Assembly (NCBI GenBank): GCA_031422295.1
Contig: JANOQM010000084.1
Location: 71,725-135,724 of the forward strand
Direction: 5' to 3'
Length of the DNA: 64,000 bases
Source of the DNA: JANOMH01 sp031422295
GTDB taxonomy: Bacteria > Pseudomonadota > Alphaproteobacteria > Rhodobacterales > Rhodobacteraceae
Of the stretch, positions 28,046 to 36,668 are shown piece after piece. Under the pieces are notes generated by a model. That model was not told the DNA's origin and made no database searches. It saw only the letters and a list, made by a program, of their open reading frames with translations. The position numbers and the translations under genes were made by a program. The number at the start of each line of letters is the position of its first letter. The first letter of the stretch is position 1.

Positions 28046-28570
28046 TTAGAACAGGTGGCCCAGCATGTCGAGATCGGCCCCAACCGGCCAGATAGCATCG
28101 CCCAGCGGCAGGACCATCAGGCTGTCGGATTGGGCTGTCTGGGTCCGCACTGTCCGGGCCTTGTGGATAACTGTATGGCGCATCCGGTTCTGCACGGCGC
28201 GAAACCCGGCGGCGGCATAGAGTTTTGCGTCGCCGAACAGCAGGAGATGGGCGGCGAGCGAAGCCTGCGCCTCGGCAATGGCAGCCTGTAACAATGCCGC
28301 CGCAATCCCTTGGCCCCTGTGGGCAGGGTCGGTGGCCACTTCGGCCAGCCCGATGATTGGTGTCAGGGTGTCGCCAATCCGGATATCACGAAAGATCAGC
28401 GCCATATGCCCAATGACATACGGGGCGCGGATGACCAGCCGCAGGTGATGGCGCTGGCGGAAATAGCTGCGGCCGGTAAAATCGGTGGGAAAGCTGCGTT
28501 CCATAAGTTGCGCGATTTGCACCTCGTCCAGCGGGGTCAGGCGCAGTTCCTCGATGCGCTCAATCTGCAT
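28046..28570 (-). CDS. GNAT family N-acetyltransferase
   Basis: 174 aa. The acetyl-CoA binding motif A appears as VATDPAHRGQGIAAALLQ (R/QxxGxG/A = RGQGIA) after the strand LTPIIGLAEV, followed by motif B LLFGDAKLYAAAGFRAV, typical of the GNAT fold. The N-terminal half (FTGRSYFRQRHHLRLVIR) resembles aminoglycoside/NodA-like N-acetyltransferases. Substrate unknown. Upstream lies a 20-codon ORF coupled to recF, whose stop overlaps this start, so expression may depend on recF translation. Confidence 0.85.
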   Translation of the reverse strand: MQIERIEELRLTPLDEVQIAQLMERSFPTDFTGRSYFRQRHHLRLVIRAPYVIGHMALIFRDIRIGDTLTPIIGLAEVATDPAHRGQGIAAALLQAAIAEAQASLAAHLLLFGDAKLYAAAGFRAVQNRMRHTVIHKARTVRTQTAQSDSLMVLPLGDAIWPVGADLDMLGHLF

Positions 28571-28622
28571 GGGGTACTGTCAGCGAGCCATCGGCGGCCA
28601 AGGTGACGCGCTGTGGGGTCAT
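28560..28622 (-). CDS. 20-codon ORF bridging recF and the GNAT gene
   Basis: ATG at 28622 overlaps the recF TGA (ATGA); the ORF encodes MTPQRVTLAADGSLTVPHAD and ends at 28560 inside the GNAT start region. The middle (RVTLAADGSLTVP) resembles the N-terminus of AbrB/MazE-like swapped-hairpin antitoxins, but it is far too short for a functional domain. Either a translational bridge coupling recF to GNAT, a remnant, or chance. Confidence 0.3.
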   Translation of the reverse strand: MTPQRVTLAADGSLTVPHAD

Positions 28623-29725
28623 AGTGGCGGCCTTTCGGTTAGCGCTGAGGTGCCTGCGGTTTCTGTGACTTCGATGTATTGGGCGCGGGGGCCAAGGGCA
28701 GTGAACAGCTCGGCCTCCGTCCCGGTCATAAACGCCTGTGCCCCAAGGGCACAGATTTCGTCATAAAGGGCAGCCCGCCGGGTAGCGTCAAGATGGGCAG
28801 CAACTTCGTCCAGCAGGATGATCGGGGCGGCCCCGAAATCCTGCGCCAAAGCCCGCGCGTTGGCCAGGATCAGCGAGATCAGCAGCGCCTTTTGCTCTCC
28901 GGTCGAACAGTCTCGCGCGGGCATGCCCTTGGTGGCCCAGATGGCATCGACATCGACGCGGTGCGCGCCGATCAGGGTGCGCCCGGCTGACAGGTCACGC
29001 GGGCGGCTGGCGGCGAGGGCGTCGCGCAGGGCATCTTCGGTGTCGGGCAGGGGTGTTTCGGGATGAGTCAGGGTCAGCTGTGCTGCGGGAAACAGCGTGT
29101 CGGCCTGGGCTTGGGCGGCTTGCAAGGCGGCAATTGCGGCAATGCGCCCGGCCTGGATGGCCGCCCCGCTATGGGCCATGTGCTGTTCCAACGCCGTGTA
29201 CCAATGGGGGTCGCGCACCATATCTTTCAGCAGCCGGTTACGTTCGCGCATGGATTTTTCATAATCCAGCACCGCCTCGGCATGGCCGGGATCAAAGCTC
29301 ATCGCGGTACGGTCAAGAAAACTGCGCCGCCCGTCGGCCCCTTCGATCCACAGTCGGTCCATCGCCGGGACCAGCCAGAGGATGCGGGCGATGCGGCCAA
29401 GCGCCAGTTGCGGCGTGGCTTTGCCATCAATGCGGACAGCCCGCGCCTGCCCGGGTTCGGCCCAGGTCTCGACCTCGTGGGTGTGGTGTGGGGTGCGGAT
29501 CAGGGCGGTGACCTTCCAGCCCAAAGCCTCGGGCCGGCGGACCAAATCATCGGTCGCGGCCCGGCGCAGGCCACGGCCGGGGGACAGCAGGGATACCGCC
29601 TCGATCAGATTGGTCTTGCCCGCGCCATTGGGGCCAAACAAGGCGACGGGGCGGCCATCCAAGGCCAGTTCGGCCCGCCGGTGCGAGCGGAAATGAGAGA
29701 GGGTGAGGCTATCGAGGGCGGTCAT
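28619..29725 (-). CDS. recF: DNA replication and repair protein RecF
   Basis: 368 aa SMC-like ATPase that loads RecA at gaps together with RecO and RecR. Seen: SLTLSHFRSHRRAEL at the N-terminus, Walker A LFGPNGAGKTNLIEA, the signature-like DCSTGEQKALLISLIL (the ABC-type signature helix), and Walker B PIILLDEVAAHLD. Size is standard. Its start lies 17 bases inside the 3' end of the NYN gene, indicating overlap. In the usual order recF directly follows dnaN; here the NYN gene separates them. Confidence 0.96.
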   Translation of the reverse strand: MTALDSLTLSHFRSHRRAELALDGRPVALFGPNGAGKTNLIEAVSLLSPGRGLRRAATDDLVRRPEALGWKVTALIRTPHHTHEVETWAEPGQARAVRIDGKATPQLALGRIARILWLVPAMDRLWIEGADGRRSFLDRTAMSFDPGHAEAVLDYEKSMRERNRLLKDMVRDPHWYTALEQHMAHSGAAIQAGRIAAIAALQAAQAQADTLFPAAQLTLTHPETPLPDTEDALRDALAASRPRDLSAGRTLIGAHRVDVDAIWATKGMPARDCSTGEQKALLISLILANARALAQDFGAAPIILLDEVAAHLDATRRAALYDEICALGAQAFMTGTEAELFTALGPRAQYIEVTETAGTSALTERPPL

Positions 29726-30380
29726 CGGGGTGCACCCAGCCGAGGGGTGGAGCGTAAGCGGAAGGTCGCGGGATAGACCTGCCCTGAGTCGGGGTCACAA
29801 TAGCAGGCAAGATGGCTGCATCGATCTGATCCTCGCGCAGTTTGATGACGGCGTCGGCAGCATCGCGCAAATGATGCAACTTGTGGTCACGACCCGGCGG
29901 AACAACCACGATTCGCTTGATATGAGGGTGATGTTGTTTCAAAAACCGCAAAGTCGATGCTTGATCCGTATCGGCAGTCACCAAGAAGACGACATCGACA
30001 TGTCCCCTGCAGACGTCGTGATATGCGGACAGCGCAATATTGATATCCGTTTCCTTTTCGCGCGGTTGCAACCATGACCTGCCGCAATCCCTGCACGACA
30101 TCGGTTCGTGGGTCGTGTGCCCGAGAACTACATTGACGCCAAACGCTTGTTGCGCCGCGTTATAGGCCTCGTGTCGTTTTCGCTTTTCAAAATCACCGGG
30201 AAAAAACGCTGTGCAAAACACCAATCGATCAATCTGATGCGCATGGCCTTTGGCAAAGTTCTCTGACAAGCGTCGGAGGTTGAGCCATTTAAAATAGGGC
30301 TTTTTCAGATCATCAAGCGCATGATACATGTTGAAACCGTCGACATACACGCCGCCACGCAAACGCGGGCTTATTGACAT
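29709..30380 (-). CDS. NYN-domain (PIN-like) putative ribonuclease with zinc pair
   Basis: 223 aa LabA/DUF88-like protein. Acidic residues expected of the NYN/PIN nuclease site are seen in VYVDGFNMYHAL (Asp14), KETDINIAL and FLVTADTDQASTL. A CxxC pair (SCRDCGRSW) sits in the middle and may bind zinc with another residue pair. AGGAG precedes the ATG at good spacing. It is wedged between dnaN and recF, interrupting the conventional replication operon, and is separated from dnaN by a hairpin, so it probably has its own promoter. Function unknown: candidates are RNA turnover, a solitary toxin-like nuclease, or defence. Composition looks somewhat lower in GC than its neighbours. Confidence 0.85.
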   Translation of the reverse strand: MSISPRLRGGVYVDGFNMYHALDDLKKPYFKWLNLRRLSENFAKGHAHQIDRLVFCTAFFPGDFEKRKRHEAYNAAQQAFGVNVVLGHTTHEPMSCRDCGRSWLQPREKETDINIALSAYHDVCRGHVDVVFLVTADTDQASTLRFLKQHHPHIKRIVVVPPGRDHKLHHLRDAADAVIKLREDQIDAAILPAIVTPTQGRSIPRPSAYAPPLGWVHPDDRPR

Positions 30381-30436
30381 CTTAACTCCTAACAGCTATC
30401 TAGAACTTGCAACGCCGTATGGCACGCCCAGCGGCC

Positions 30437-30460
30437 CCCCGCGAACCACGGTTCGCGGGG
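30437..30460. terminator. GC-rich hairpin at dnaN 3' end
   Basis: CCCCGCGAACC/GGTTCGCGGGG with a two-base centre, 10 bases past the dnaN stop. The T-rich run (ATTTTGTTT) lies on the plus-strand side, i.e. before the hairpin for dnaN transcripts, so it is not a textbook terminator for dnaN. Confidence 0.55.
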
Positions 30461-30470
30461 ATTTTGTTTG

Positions 30471-31589
30471 TCAGACCCGCATTGGCATGACGACATAGAC
30501 GGCCGACATATCATTGCCTTCGCGCATCAGGGTGGGATCGCCCGAGGAGTTGAACAGGAACACGGCGTTTTCGCGGTCAACCTGGGAGGCGATTTCCAGC
30601 AGGTATTTGGCGTTGAACCCAATCTCCAGTTTCTCATCGCCATACGCCACGGCCAGTTCTTCTTCGGCATTGCCAGTGTCGGGGGCATTGACGGACAGGA
30701 TCAGGCGGTCTTCGTCCAGTGACAATTTCACCGCGCGGGAGCGTTCGGAGGACACTGTCGCGACGCGGTCCACGGCCCGGGCAAATTCGGCGGCGTCGAC
30801 CTCGAGCCGCTTGGTGTTGCCCTGCGGGATGACGCGGGTGTAATCGGGGAAGGTGCCGTCGATGACTTTGGAGGTCAGGGTGATGGTGGGCGTTGCAAAG
30901 CGGATTTTGGTTTCGGACACAGACACCGCGATAATCGCATTGTCGTCGTCCAGCAGTTTGCGCAATTCGCCGACGGTTTTGCGCGGCACGATAACGCCTG
31001 CCATGCCTTCGGCCCCCATTGGCAGGGGCGCGTCAATCCGTGCCAGACGGTGGCCGTCGGTGGCGACACAGCGCAGGACTTTCGCGCCGTCGCTGTCGGA
31101 GACATGCATGTATACGCCGTTCAGGTAATACCGGGTTTCTTCAGTTGAAATCGCAAATTTGGATTTGTCGAACAGGCGGCGCAGCACCGGCGCGGGCGCG
31201 CTGAAATTGCTGGCGTAATCCGAGGAGGCCATGACCGGGAAATCTTCGCGCGGCAGGGTGGCGAGGGCAAAGTTTGACCGGCCCGCCTCGATCGTCAGCC
31301 GTCCGGTCTGGGCATTGTCGGACAAAGTGACAAGCGCCCCGTCGGGCAGTTTGCGCACAATCTCGTTCAGGGTGACGGCCGAAACTGTGGTCGCCCCGGC
31401 GCGATCAACCTTGGCGGGGGCCACATCCACCACTTCGATATCCAGATCGGTGGCGCGGAAACGGGCCGTATCGCCTTCGGCCTCGATCAGCACATTGGCG
31501 AGGATCGGAATGGTGTTGCGCCGTTCGACCACGGATTGCGCCTGTGCGACTGCCTTGAGCAGGGCGCTTCGTTCGATGCTGAATTTCAT
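30471..31589 (-). CDS. dnaN: DNA polymerase III subunit beta (sliding clamp)
   Basis: 372 aa ring-forming clamp that tethers DNA polymerase III to the template. Seen: MKFSIERSALLKAVAQAQSVV, NTIPILANVLIEAEGD, DGTFPDYTRVIPQGN and the C-terminal end DMSAVYVVMPMRV, which carries the conserved VMPMRV-type terminus that forms part of the partner-binding pocket. Follows dnaA on the minus strand after 108 bases that include a 7-base-pair hairpin at 31628-31648. Length is standard. Confidence 0.98.
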   Translation of the reverse strand: MKFSIERSALLKAVAQAQSVVERRNTIPILANVLIEAEGDTARFRATDLDIEVVDVAPAKVDRAGATTVSAVTLNEIVRKLPDGALVTLSDNAQTGRLTIEAGRSNFALATLPREDFPVMASSDYASNFSAPAPVLRRLFDKSKFAISTEETRYYLNGVYMHVSDSDGAKVLRCVATDGHRLARIDAPLPMGAEGMAGVIVPRKTVGELRKLLDDDNAIIAVSVSETKIRFATPTITLTSKVIDGTFPDYTRVIPQGNTKRLEVDAAEFARAVDRVATVSSERSRAVKLSLDEDRLILSVNAPDTGNAEEELAVAYGDEKLEIGFNAKYLLEIASQVDRENAVFLFNSSGDPTLMREGNDMSAVYVVMPMRV

Positions 31590-31627
31590 GTCTCAAGCTC
31601 CGCCTTTGGCCATCACCGGGCCGGGAT

Positions 31628-31648
31628 GCGAAAACTACCCGTTTTCGC
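31628..31648. terminator. Hairpin in the dnaA-dnaN gap
   Basis: GCGAAAA (31628-31634) and TTTTCGC (31642-31648), exact arms with a seven-base loop. No T run follows in the dnaA direction, so it may pause or attenuate rather than terminate fully. Confidence 0.4.
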
Positions 31649-31697
31649 GCCGCGCTCAAGTGGTATTGTTACTGTCGTGATGAGTGTTGCCTTGGGG

Positions 31698-33038
31698 TCA
31701 GGCCTCAAGCGCGCGGCGCAGCAGTTCCAGATCATCGGCGATCTGGCTGTCTATAGCCTTGAGTTCTTCGATCCGCTTTACCCCGTGCATGATTGTCGTG
31801 TGATCGCGCCCGCCAAAGCGCCGCCCGATTTCGGGCAGGGACCGGTTGGTCATATGTTTGGCCAGATACATCGCAATTTGCCGGGGCCGGGCATAGCTGC
31901 GCAGCCGTTTCGGCCCGACCAGATCGGACAGGCGGATATTGAAATGTTCGGACACTTTGCGCTGAATCTCTTCGATGGTGATTTTGCGATCACTGGCGCG
32001 CAGAATGTCGGCCAGACAATCGGTGGTCAGTTCCAGCGAGATTTCGCGACCCACCAGGCTGGCAAAAGCGAACAGCCGGGTCAGCGCCCCCTCGAGCACG
32101 CGGACATTGGTTGAGATGCGGTGCGCCAGAAATTGCAGCACCCCGTCGCGGATGACCAGCCCGGCATATTGGGATTTGTAAAACTCGACTTTGGATTGCA
32201 GGATGCCCAGCCGCAATTCGTAATCGGTGGGATGCAGATCAACCACGAGGCCGCATTGCAGGCGCGATTTGATCCGGTCCTCGAGATCCTTGATTTCACC
32301 GGGGGCACGGTCGGCGGAAATGATGATTTGTTTTTGACCATCGACCAGCGCGTTGAAGGTGTGAAAAAATTCTTCCTGGGTGCTGTCTTTGCCAGCCATG
32401 AATTGCACATCATCGACCATCAGCACATCGACCGAGCGGAACAATTGTTTGAAATCCATCATCCGGCGTTCGCGCAAGGCATTGATGAACCGGTACATGA
32501 ATTGTTCGGCGGACAGATACAGCACATTCAGGTTGGGCTGACGTGCCCGCAGTTCATGCGCGATGGCATGCATCAGATGGGTTTTGCCAAGGCCGACGCC
32601 GCCATACAGGAACAAAGGATTAAACGTGACCGGCCCGCCCTCGGCGACGCGGCGGGCGGCGGCATGGGCCAGTTCATTGGGTTTGCCGACCACAAAGCGA
32701 TCAAATGTAAAGCGGGCATCCAGGGCTGCAACCCGGTCTTCGGGCTCCGCACTGGCCTCGGTCGTATCCTGCGATTTCGACGGTGCCCGCCGGGAATTGG
32801 CCGCGATGGCAAAGGACAGTCGCTGCACGGACGCGCCCGAGCGGTTCAGGTGATACAGAATCGCATCGCCAAAATTCTGCGAGACGTAATTTCCCATGAA
32901 CGTGGTGGGCACATGAAACGTCGCCACCCCTTCGGTCAGGGCGCCGAATTCCAGTGGTTCGATCCAGTTGCTGTAATTATGCCCGCCAACAGTGCCGCGC
33001 AGCCCTTCACGGACTTGCGTCCATTTGTCATTCGTCAT
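31698..33038 (-). CDS. dnaA: Chromosomal replication initiator protein DnaA
   Basis: 446 aa AAA+ initiator that binds DnaA boxes and melts the origin. Domain I at the N-terminus (WTQVREGLRGTVGGHNYSNWIEPL), a short linker, AAA+ domain III with Walker A YGGVGLGKTHLMHAIA, Walker B VDVLMVDDVQFMAGKD and sensor segments, then domain IV with the DnaA signature GGRDHTTIMHGVKRIEEL near the C-terminus that contacts the box. Upstream lies a 729-base gap dense in GANTC methylation sites. HdaA-type short paralogues are excluded by domain IV. Confidence 0.98.
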   Translation of the reverse strand: MTNDKWTQVREGLRGTVGGHNYSNWIEPLEFGALTEGVATFHVPTTFMGNYVSQNFGDAILYHLNRSGASVQRLSFAIAANSRRAPSKSQDTTEASAEPEDRVAALDARFTFDRFVVGKPNELAHAAARRVAEGGPVTFNPLFLYGGVGLGKTHLMHAIAHELRARQPNLNVLYLSAEQFMYRFINALRERRMMDFKQLFRSVDVLMVDDVQFMAGKDSTQEEFFHTFNALVDGQKQIIISADRAPGEIKDLEDRIKSRLQCGLVVDLHPTDYELRLGILQSKVEFYKSQYAGLVIRDGVLQFLAHRISTNVRVLEGALTRLFAFASLVGREISLELTTDCLADILRASDRKITIEEIQRKVSEHFNIRLSDLVGPKRLRSYARPRQIAMYLAKHMTNRSLPEIGRRFGGRDHTTIMHGVKRIEELKAIDSQIADDLELLRRALEA

Positions 33039-33767
33039 TCGCTTACCAAACCTATTGCATGCCCAAGTTCGTCCCGGAGCGAAACCATCGCCCCGCAGCG
33101 GCCCCTTCCCAAAAAGGCCGCAGTCCCCAAACGATTCACCCCTGTTCGGGTCGCACCAGAGTCAGTGCCGGGACCCAACCCCCGGCCACCAGTTGTCCCG
33201 GCCCTGTCAGCGACGCGGCATGCGCTGTCTGACCCGCCCAAGGGTAGACAGTGCGCGGCGCATTGCTGTGGGGTCCAATTTTCTGCCCCGACCAACGGTC
33301 AGACCAGATTGCAAAAAGACTACCGGCCGCGCTGGAAACCAGTGCAGCGCCGCCGTCTTTTGGTCCATAGACGCGCTGTTGTAACGCAGATTGATACCAA
33401 ACCGACAAAGGTTGGTTTCAACGTCGCAGAGCGCCTACTATGTGCTTGTTCCCCCAGGAACGAAGTGAATCGCCTGATCAAGCTAGCAAGGGCTTTGACT
33501 GCCGATCAACTGAACAACGCGCTTGACTCGGGGATTGATCGAAAAGAATCTAGGACCCCGTTGAATCTGTGGACCTTAACCCGAACTCTGTGGCGGCGGC
33601 GCAAAATCGCCGCGCGAAGAGTAACGCCGATCATTTGATCACTTGACAGAAGAACTGGCTGAGTCGCGTCGAATCTGGGCATGAAATGGCCGAATGCCAA
33701 AAGGGCGCGCCTGCTGGCACGCCCTTTTGGTCTTCCAATCGCAGCGGGGTAACCCCCGCCCGAGAAA
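33039..33767. promoter_or_regulatory. dnaA-rpsT intergenic region with a GANTC cluster; possible origin or dnaA control region
   Basis: 729 bases without a convincing gene. Reading every base I find eight GANTC sites, at 33133, 33159, 33467, 33525, 33546, 33563, 33661 and 33671; six lie within 209 bases. From base composition about two would be expected in the 543-base span. GANTC is the target of the cell-cycle methyltransferase CcrM in alphaproteobacteria, and such sites control dnaA transcription and mark Cori in Caulobacter. No good match to the TTATCCACA DnaA box was found (nearest: TGTGGACCT at 33569), so the replication origin itself is not demonstrated here. Several GATC sites also occur (33476, 33504, 33537, 33629, 33637). 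Confidence 0.55.
33697..33730 (-). terminator. rpsT terminator
   Basis: CCAAAAGGGCG (33697-33707) pairs exactly with CGCCCTTTTGG (33720-33730), twelve-base loop, 37 bases past the rpsT stop. The T run is within the descending arm for minus-strand transcription. Confidence 0.75.
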
Positions 33768-34037
33768 TTACGCGGTCACCAGCGCCTTGACCCGGCTGGA
33801 CAAGCGCGACATTTTACGCGCAGCAGTGTTTTTATGGACCACACCCTTGGTCACGCCGCGCATCAGTTCGGGCTGTGCATCGCGCAGGGCGGCCTTGGCG
33901 GCATCGGCGCTGCCAGAGGTGATCGCCTCTTCGACTTTGCGCAGGAAAGTGCGGATGCGGCTGCGGCGCATTTTGTTAACGGCAAAGCGGGCCTCGTTCT
34001 GGCGAGCGCGCTTTTCGGATTGTGGGCTGTTGGCCAT
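33768..34037 (-). CDS. rpsT: 30S ribosomal protein S20
   Basis: 89 aa basic helical protein that binds 16S rRNA near the 5' domain and the platform. Starts [23 protein letters not shown] and has the family stretch [20 protein letters not shown]; the length is standard. It lies directly upstream of dnaA on the same strand, a conserved alphaproteobacterial arrangement, but is separated by its own terminator. A good promoter precedes it. Confidence 0.97.
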   Translation of the reverse strand: MANSPQSEKRARQNEARFAVNKMRRSRIRTFLRKVEEAITSGSADAAKAALRDAQPELMRGVTKGVVHKNTAARKMSRLSSRVKALVTA

Positions 34038-34081
34038 GTGTCTGTCGTCCCAGTTCGGGTGTAGGGTAATCTGAAGCCGCG

Positions 34082-34110
34082 TCTCTAGGCCCTCAACGGG
34101 CCCAAGTCAA
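34082..34110 (-). promoter_or_regulatory. Sigma-70 promoter of rpsT
   Basis: On the minus strand, TTGACT (34110-34105), a 17-base spacer, then TAGAGA (34087-34082), about 45 bases before the rpsT ATG. Both hexamers and the spacing match the consensus well, as expected for a highly expressed ribosomal protein gene. Confidence 0.65.
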
Positions 34111-34166
34111 CAGGTCGGGAAGGAATTCTGCGCGACTTTGCAGGACAGTTCATTTGTCCGAAACCG

Positions 34167-34194
34167 GCCTCCGGCGGGGATATTTAGAAACAAG
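34167..34194. repeat. GCCTCCGGCGG-type intergenic element, copy 1
   Basis: GCCTCCGGCGGGGATATTT followed by AGAAACAAG, 20 bases from the enoyl-CoA hydratase stop. A second copy with the same core lies at 51398. I recall this motif as frequent beside genes in Rhodobacterales genomes; its function is not known to me. Confidence 0.6.
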
Positions 34195-34214
34195 AGAATG
34201 CGGACGAAAGCGCG

Positions 34215-34991
34215 CTATCGGTCACGGAACTGCGGCTCTCGCTTGGCCACAAAGGCGGCCATCCCTTCCTTTTGATCCTCGGTCGCAAACAGCGACTGGA
34301 ACTGGCGGCGTTCGAACAGCAAGCCTTCGGCAAGGGTGGATTCGTAGGACCGGTTTACCGCCTCTTTCGCGGCCATCACGGCGATCTGTGATTTGGCGGC
34401 GATTTTGGCGGCGATGGCGCGGGCTTCGGGCAGCAGATCGGCGGCGGGCACCACGCGGCTGACCAGACCGGACCGTTCAGCCTCGGCCGCGTCCATCATC
34501 CGCCCGGTCAGATGCATGTCCATCGCTTTGGATTTGCCGATGGTGCGGGTCAGCCGCTGGGTGCCGCCCATGCCGGCGATGATCCCCAGATTGATCTCGG
34601 GCTGGCCGAATTTGGCGGTGTCGGCGCAGATGATGAAATCGCACATCATCGCCAGTTCGCAGCCGCCGCCCAAAGCATAGCCTGCCACGGCGGCGATGAT
34701 CGGCTTGCGGATTTTGCCCATCCGGTCGGAGGCCCCGCCAAAGCGGCTGGACAGGTAGGCATCGACATAGGTCATGGCGGCCATTTCGGGGATGTCGGCC
34801 CCGGCGGCAAAGGCCCGGTCGGACCCGGTTAGAATGATGCAGCGGGTGGCGGGGTCTTTGTCGCAATCCTCCAACGCCTGCATCAGTTCACCCAAAAGTT
34901 GCCCGTTCAGCGCATTCAGTGCTTCGGGCCGGTGCAGGGTGATTTGCGCGATGCTGTCTTCGACTGACAGGATGATGGTGTGATAGGCCAT
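34215..34991 (-). CDS. Enoyl-CoA hydratase (crotonase family)
   Basis: 258 aa crotonase-fold enzyme hydrating 2-trans-enoyl-CoA in fatty acid beta-oxidation. The oxyanion hole [11 protein letters not shown] and the two catalytic glutamates in [12 protein letters not shown] and [20 protein letters not shown] are present, as in rat mitochondrial hydratase, arguing for real hydratase activity rather than another crotonase reaction. The ATG at 34991 is chosen: AGGGA overlaps the mutM stop seven bases upstream and the family N-terminus starts here. Likely cotranscribed with mutM. Confidence 0.93.
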   Translation of the reverse strand: MAYHTIILSVEDSIAQITLHRPEALNALNGQLLGELMQALEDCDKDPATRCIILTGSDRAFAAGADIPEMAAMTYVDAYLSSRFGGASDRMGKIRKPIIAAVAGYALGGGCELAMMCDFIICADTAKFGQPEINLGIIAGMGGTQRLTRTIGKSKAMDMHLTGRMMDAAEAERSGLVSRVVPAADLLPEARAIAAKIAAKSQIAVMAAKEAVNRSYESTLAEGLLFERRQFQSLFATEDQKEGMAAFVAKREPQFRDR

Positions 34992-34998
34992 TTTTTCC

Positions 34999-35844
34999 CT
35001 ATTTTTGACAGGCGGGGCAGTAAAAAGTCGACCGCCCGGATTGCACAATGCGGCCGATGGGAGTGGCGCAGGTGGCGCAGGGCGCACCTTCGCGGTCATA
35101 GACCCGGAATGTATGCTGGAAATAGCCCAACTCGCCGTCGGTCTGGCGGTAGTCTTTGAGCGATGAGCCCCCGGCATCGATGGCTTCGGTCAGCACCTGC
35201 CGGATGATCGGCACAAGGCTGGCGAAGCGCAGGCCCGAGAGTTTGCCGGAGAGTGTGGTGGGGTTGATCCCCGCCCGATGTAAAACCTCGCAGACGTAGA
35301 TATTGCCCAGCCCGGCCACGTTTTTCTGATCCAGCAGGGCGGTTTTAATCGGAGTATTTCGACCTTTGAGCCGGGCCCGCAGACTGGTTTCACTGAACGC
35401 ATTGCCCAAAGGTTCCGGGCCGATGTCCTTGATCAGCCAATGCTTTTCAGTGTCCTGCGTAGCGGTCAGGTCCATTGCCCCAAACCGGCGCGCGTCGTTA
35501 AAGGTGACGCGGGCGCCATTGTCCATATCCAGCACGACATGGTCATGTTTGGCAGGGGCGGGGTGGTTTTCATGGAACTGACCGATCATTTGCCCAGAGA
35601 TGAGCATTCGGCCCGACATGCCAAGGTGAATGATCAGGGTTTCGCCCGAGGCCAGATCGACGAGGATGTATTTTGACCGGCGGCGCAGGGCCGTGACCTG
35701 TTGCCCGGTGAGCCGCGCGGCCATGTGTGGCGGAAACGGCCAGCGCAGATCGGGCCGGTTTACCGCGGCATGGCGGATCACAGCCCCCTGCATCACCGGG
35801 GCCAGCCCGCGACGAACCGTCTCAACTTCGGGCAGTTCGGGCAT
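34999..35844 (-). CDS. mutM: Formamidopyrimidine-DNA glycosylase (Fpg)
   Basis: Bifunctional base-excision enzyme that removes 8-oxoguanine and FapyG and cuts the AP site. 281 aa. Starts [14 protein letters not shown], so after Met removal Pro1 is the catalytic nucleophile and Glu2 follows. Helix-two-turn-helix part [19 protein letters not shown], and the C-terminal zinc finger [21 protein letters not shown]...C with four cysteines are present. Nei is excluded by the MPELPEVET start. Divergent from ubiE with about 70 bases between. Confidence 0.97.
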   Translation of the reverse strand: MPELPEVETVRRGLAPVMQGAVIRHAAVNRPDLRWPFPPHMAARLTGQQVTALRRRSKYILVDLASGETLIIHLGMSGRMLISGQMIGQFHENHPAPAKHDHVVLDMDNGARVTFNDARRFGAMDLTATQDTEKHWLIKDIGPEPLGNAFSETSLRARLKGRNTPIKTALLDQKNVAGLGNIYVCEVLHRAGINPTTLSGKLSGLRFASLVPIIRQVLTEAIDAGGSSLKDYRQTDGELGYFQHTFRVYDREGAPCATCATPIGRIVQSGRSTFYCPACQK

Positions 35845-35915
35845 GCGGACTTCCTATGGGGCAGGCAATTGTGTAACCCCGTGTCTAGCATGAGTATCAG
35901 GGGCCGGGCCAGCCG

Positions 35916-36668
35916 ATGACGGATGACAGTGACAAGACCACGCATTTCGGGTTCGAGACCGTCCGCGAAGAGGACAAGGCCGAAAGGGTGCGGGGTGTGT
36001 TTACGTCCGTCGCCAGCAAATATGATATCATGAACGATGTGATGTCGGGCGGCGTGCATCGGATATGGAAAGACGCGATGATGTACTGGCTGGCGCCGCG
36101 TGCCGGGCAGCGGCTGCTGGATGTGGCGGGGGGGACCGGGGATATTGCGTTCCGGTTTCTGAAACGCGCCGGGCATGGGTGCGCCGTTGTGCTGGATCTG
36201 ACGGAGGGGATGCTGGTGGCCGGACGCAAGCGGGCCGAGGCGGAGCGGATGGCTGCATCTTTGGACTGGGTGGTGGGCGATGCGATGGCCCTGCCGTTTG
36301 CCGATAATTCATTCGATGTGTATGCGATTTCCTTTGGCATCCGGAATGTTGTACGTCCGGCGGATGCGTTGAAAGAGGCGTTTCGGGTGTTGAAACCGGG
36401 GGGGCGGCTGATGGTGCTGGAGTTCAGCCAATTGCCCAATCCGCTGCTGCAAAAGGCCTATGACCTGTATTCGTTCAACGTGATCCCGCGTATGGGGCAG
36501 ATGATTGCGGGGGATCGTGAAAGTTACCAGTATCTGGTTGAATCCATTCGGAAATTTCCAGATCAGGAAACGTTTCTGGGGATGGTCCGCGATGCTGGTT
36601 TCGGCAATGCCAAATACCGCAATCTGACGCTGGGCGTGGCGGCATTGCATTCGGGCTGGAAGCTTTGA
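35916..36668 (+). CDS. ubiE: Bifunctional ubiquinone/menaquinone C-methyltransferase
   Basis: 250 aa SAM-dependent enzyme that methylates the quinone ring in ubiquinone synthesis. SAM motif [16 protein letters not shown], the family signature [26 protein letters not shown], and [23 protein letters not shown] are all present. Its stop TGA overlaps the TTG start of ubiB, so both belong to one quinone-synthesis operon. Confidence 0.97.
   Translation: MTDDSDKTTHFGFETVREEDKAERVRGVFTSVASKYDIMNDVMSGGVHRIWKDAMMYWLAPRAGQRLLDVAGGTGDIAFRFLKRAGHGCAVVLDLTEGMLVAGRKRAEAERMAASLDWVVGDAMALPFADNSFDVYAISFGIRNVVRPADALKEAFRVLKPGGRLMVLEFSQLPNPLLQKAYDLYSFNVIPRMGQMIAGDRESYQYLVESIRKFPDQETFLGMVRDAGFGNAKYRNLTLGVAALHSGWKL

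Noticed and set aside
32121..33638. Plus-strand open frame of 505 codons across dnaA and its upstream gap
   Set aside because: It is antisense to dnaA over most of its length, with composition of a shadow frame and no motif; the stretch beyond dnaA shows no domain.
33039..33767. Replication origin called from DnaA boxes
   Set aside because: I looked for TTATCCACA-like boxes on both strands and found only weak matches, so only the GANTC cluster is reported.
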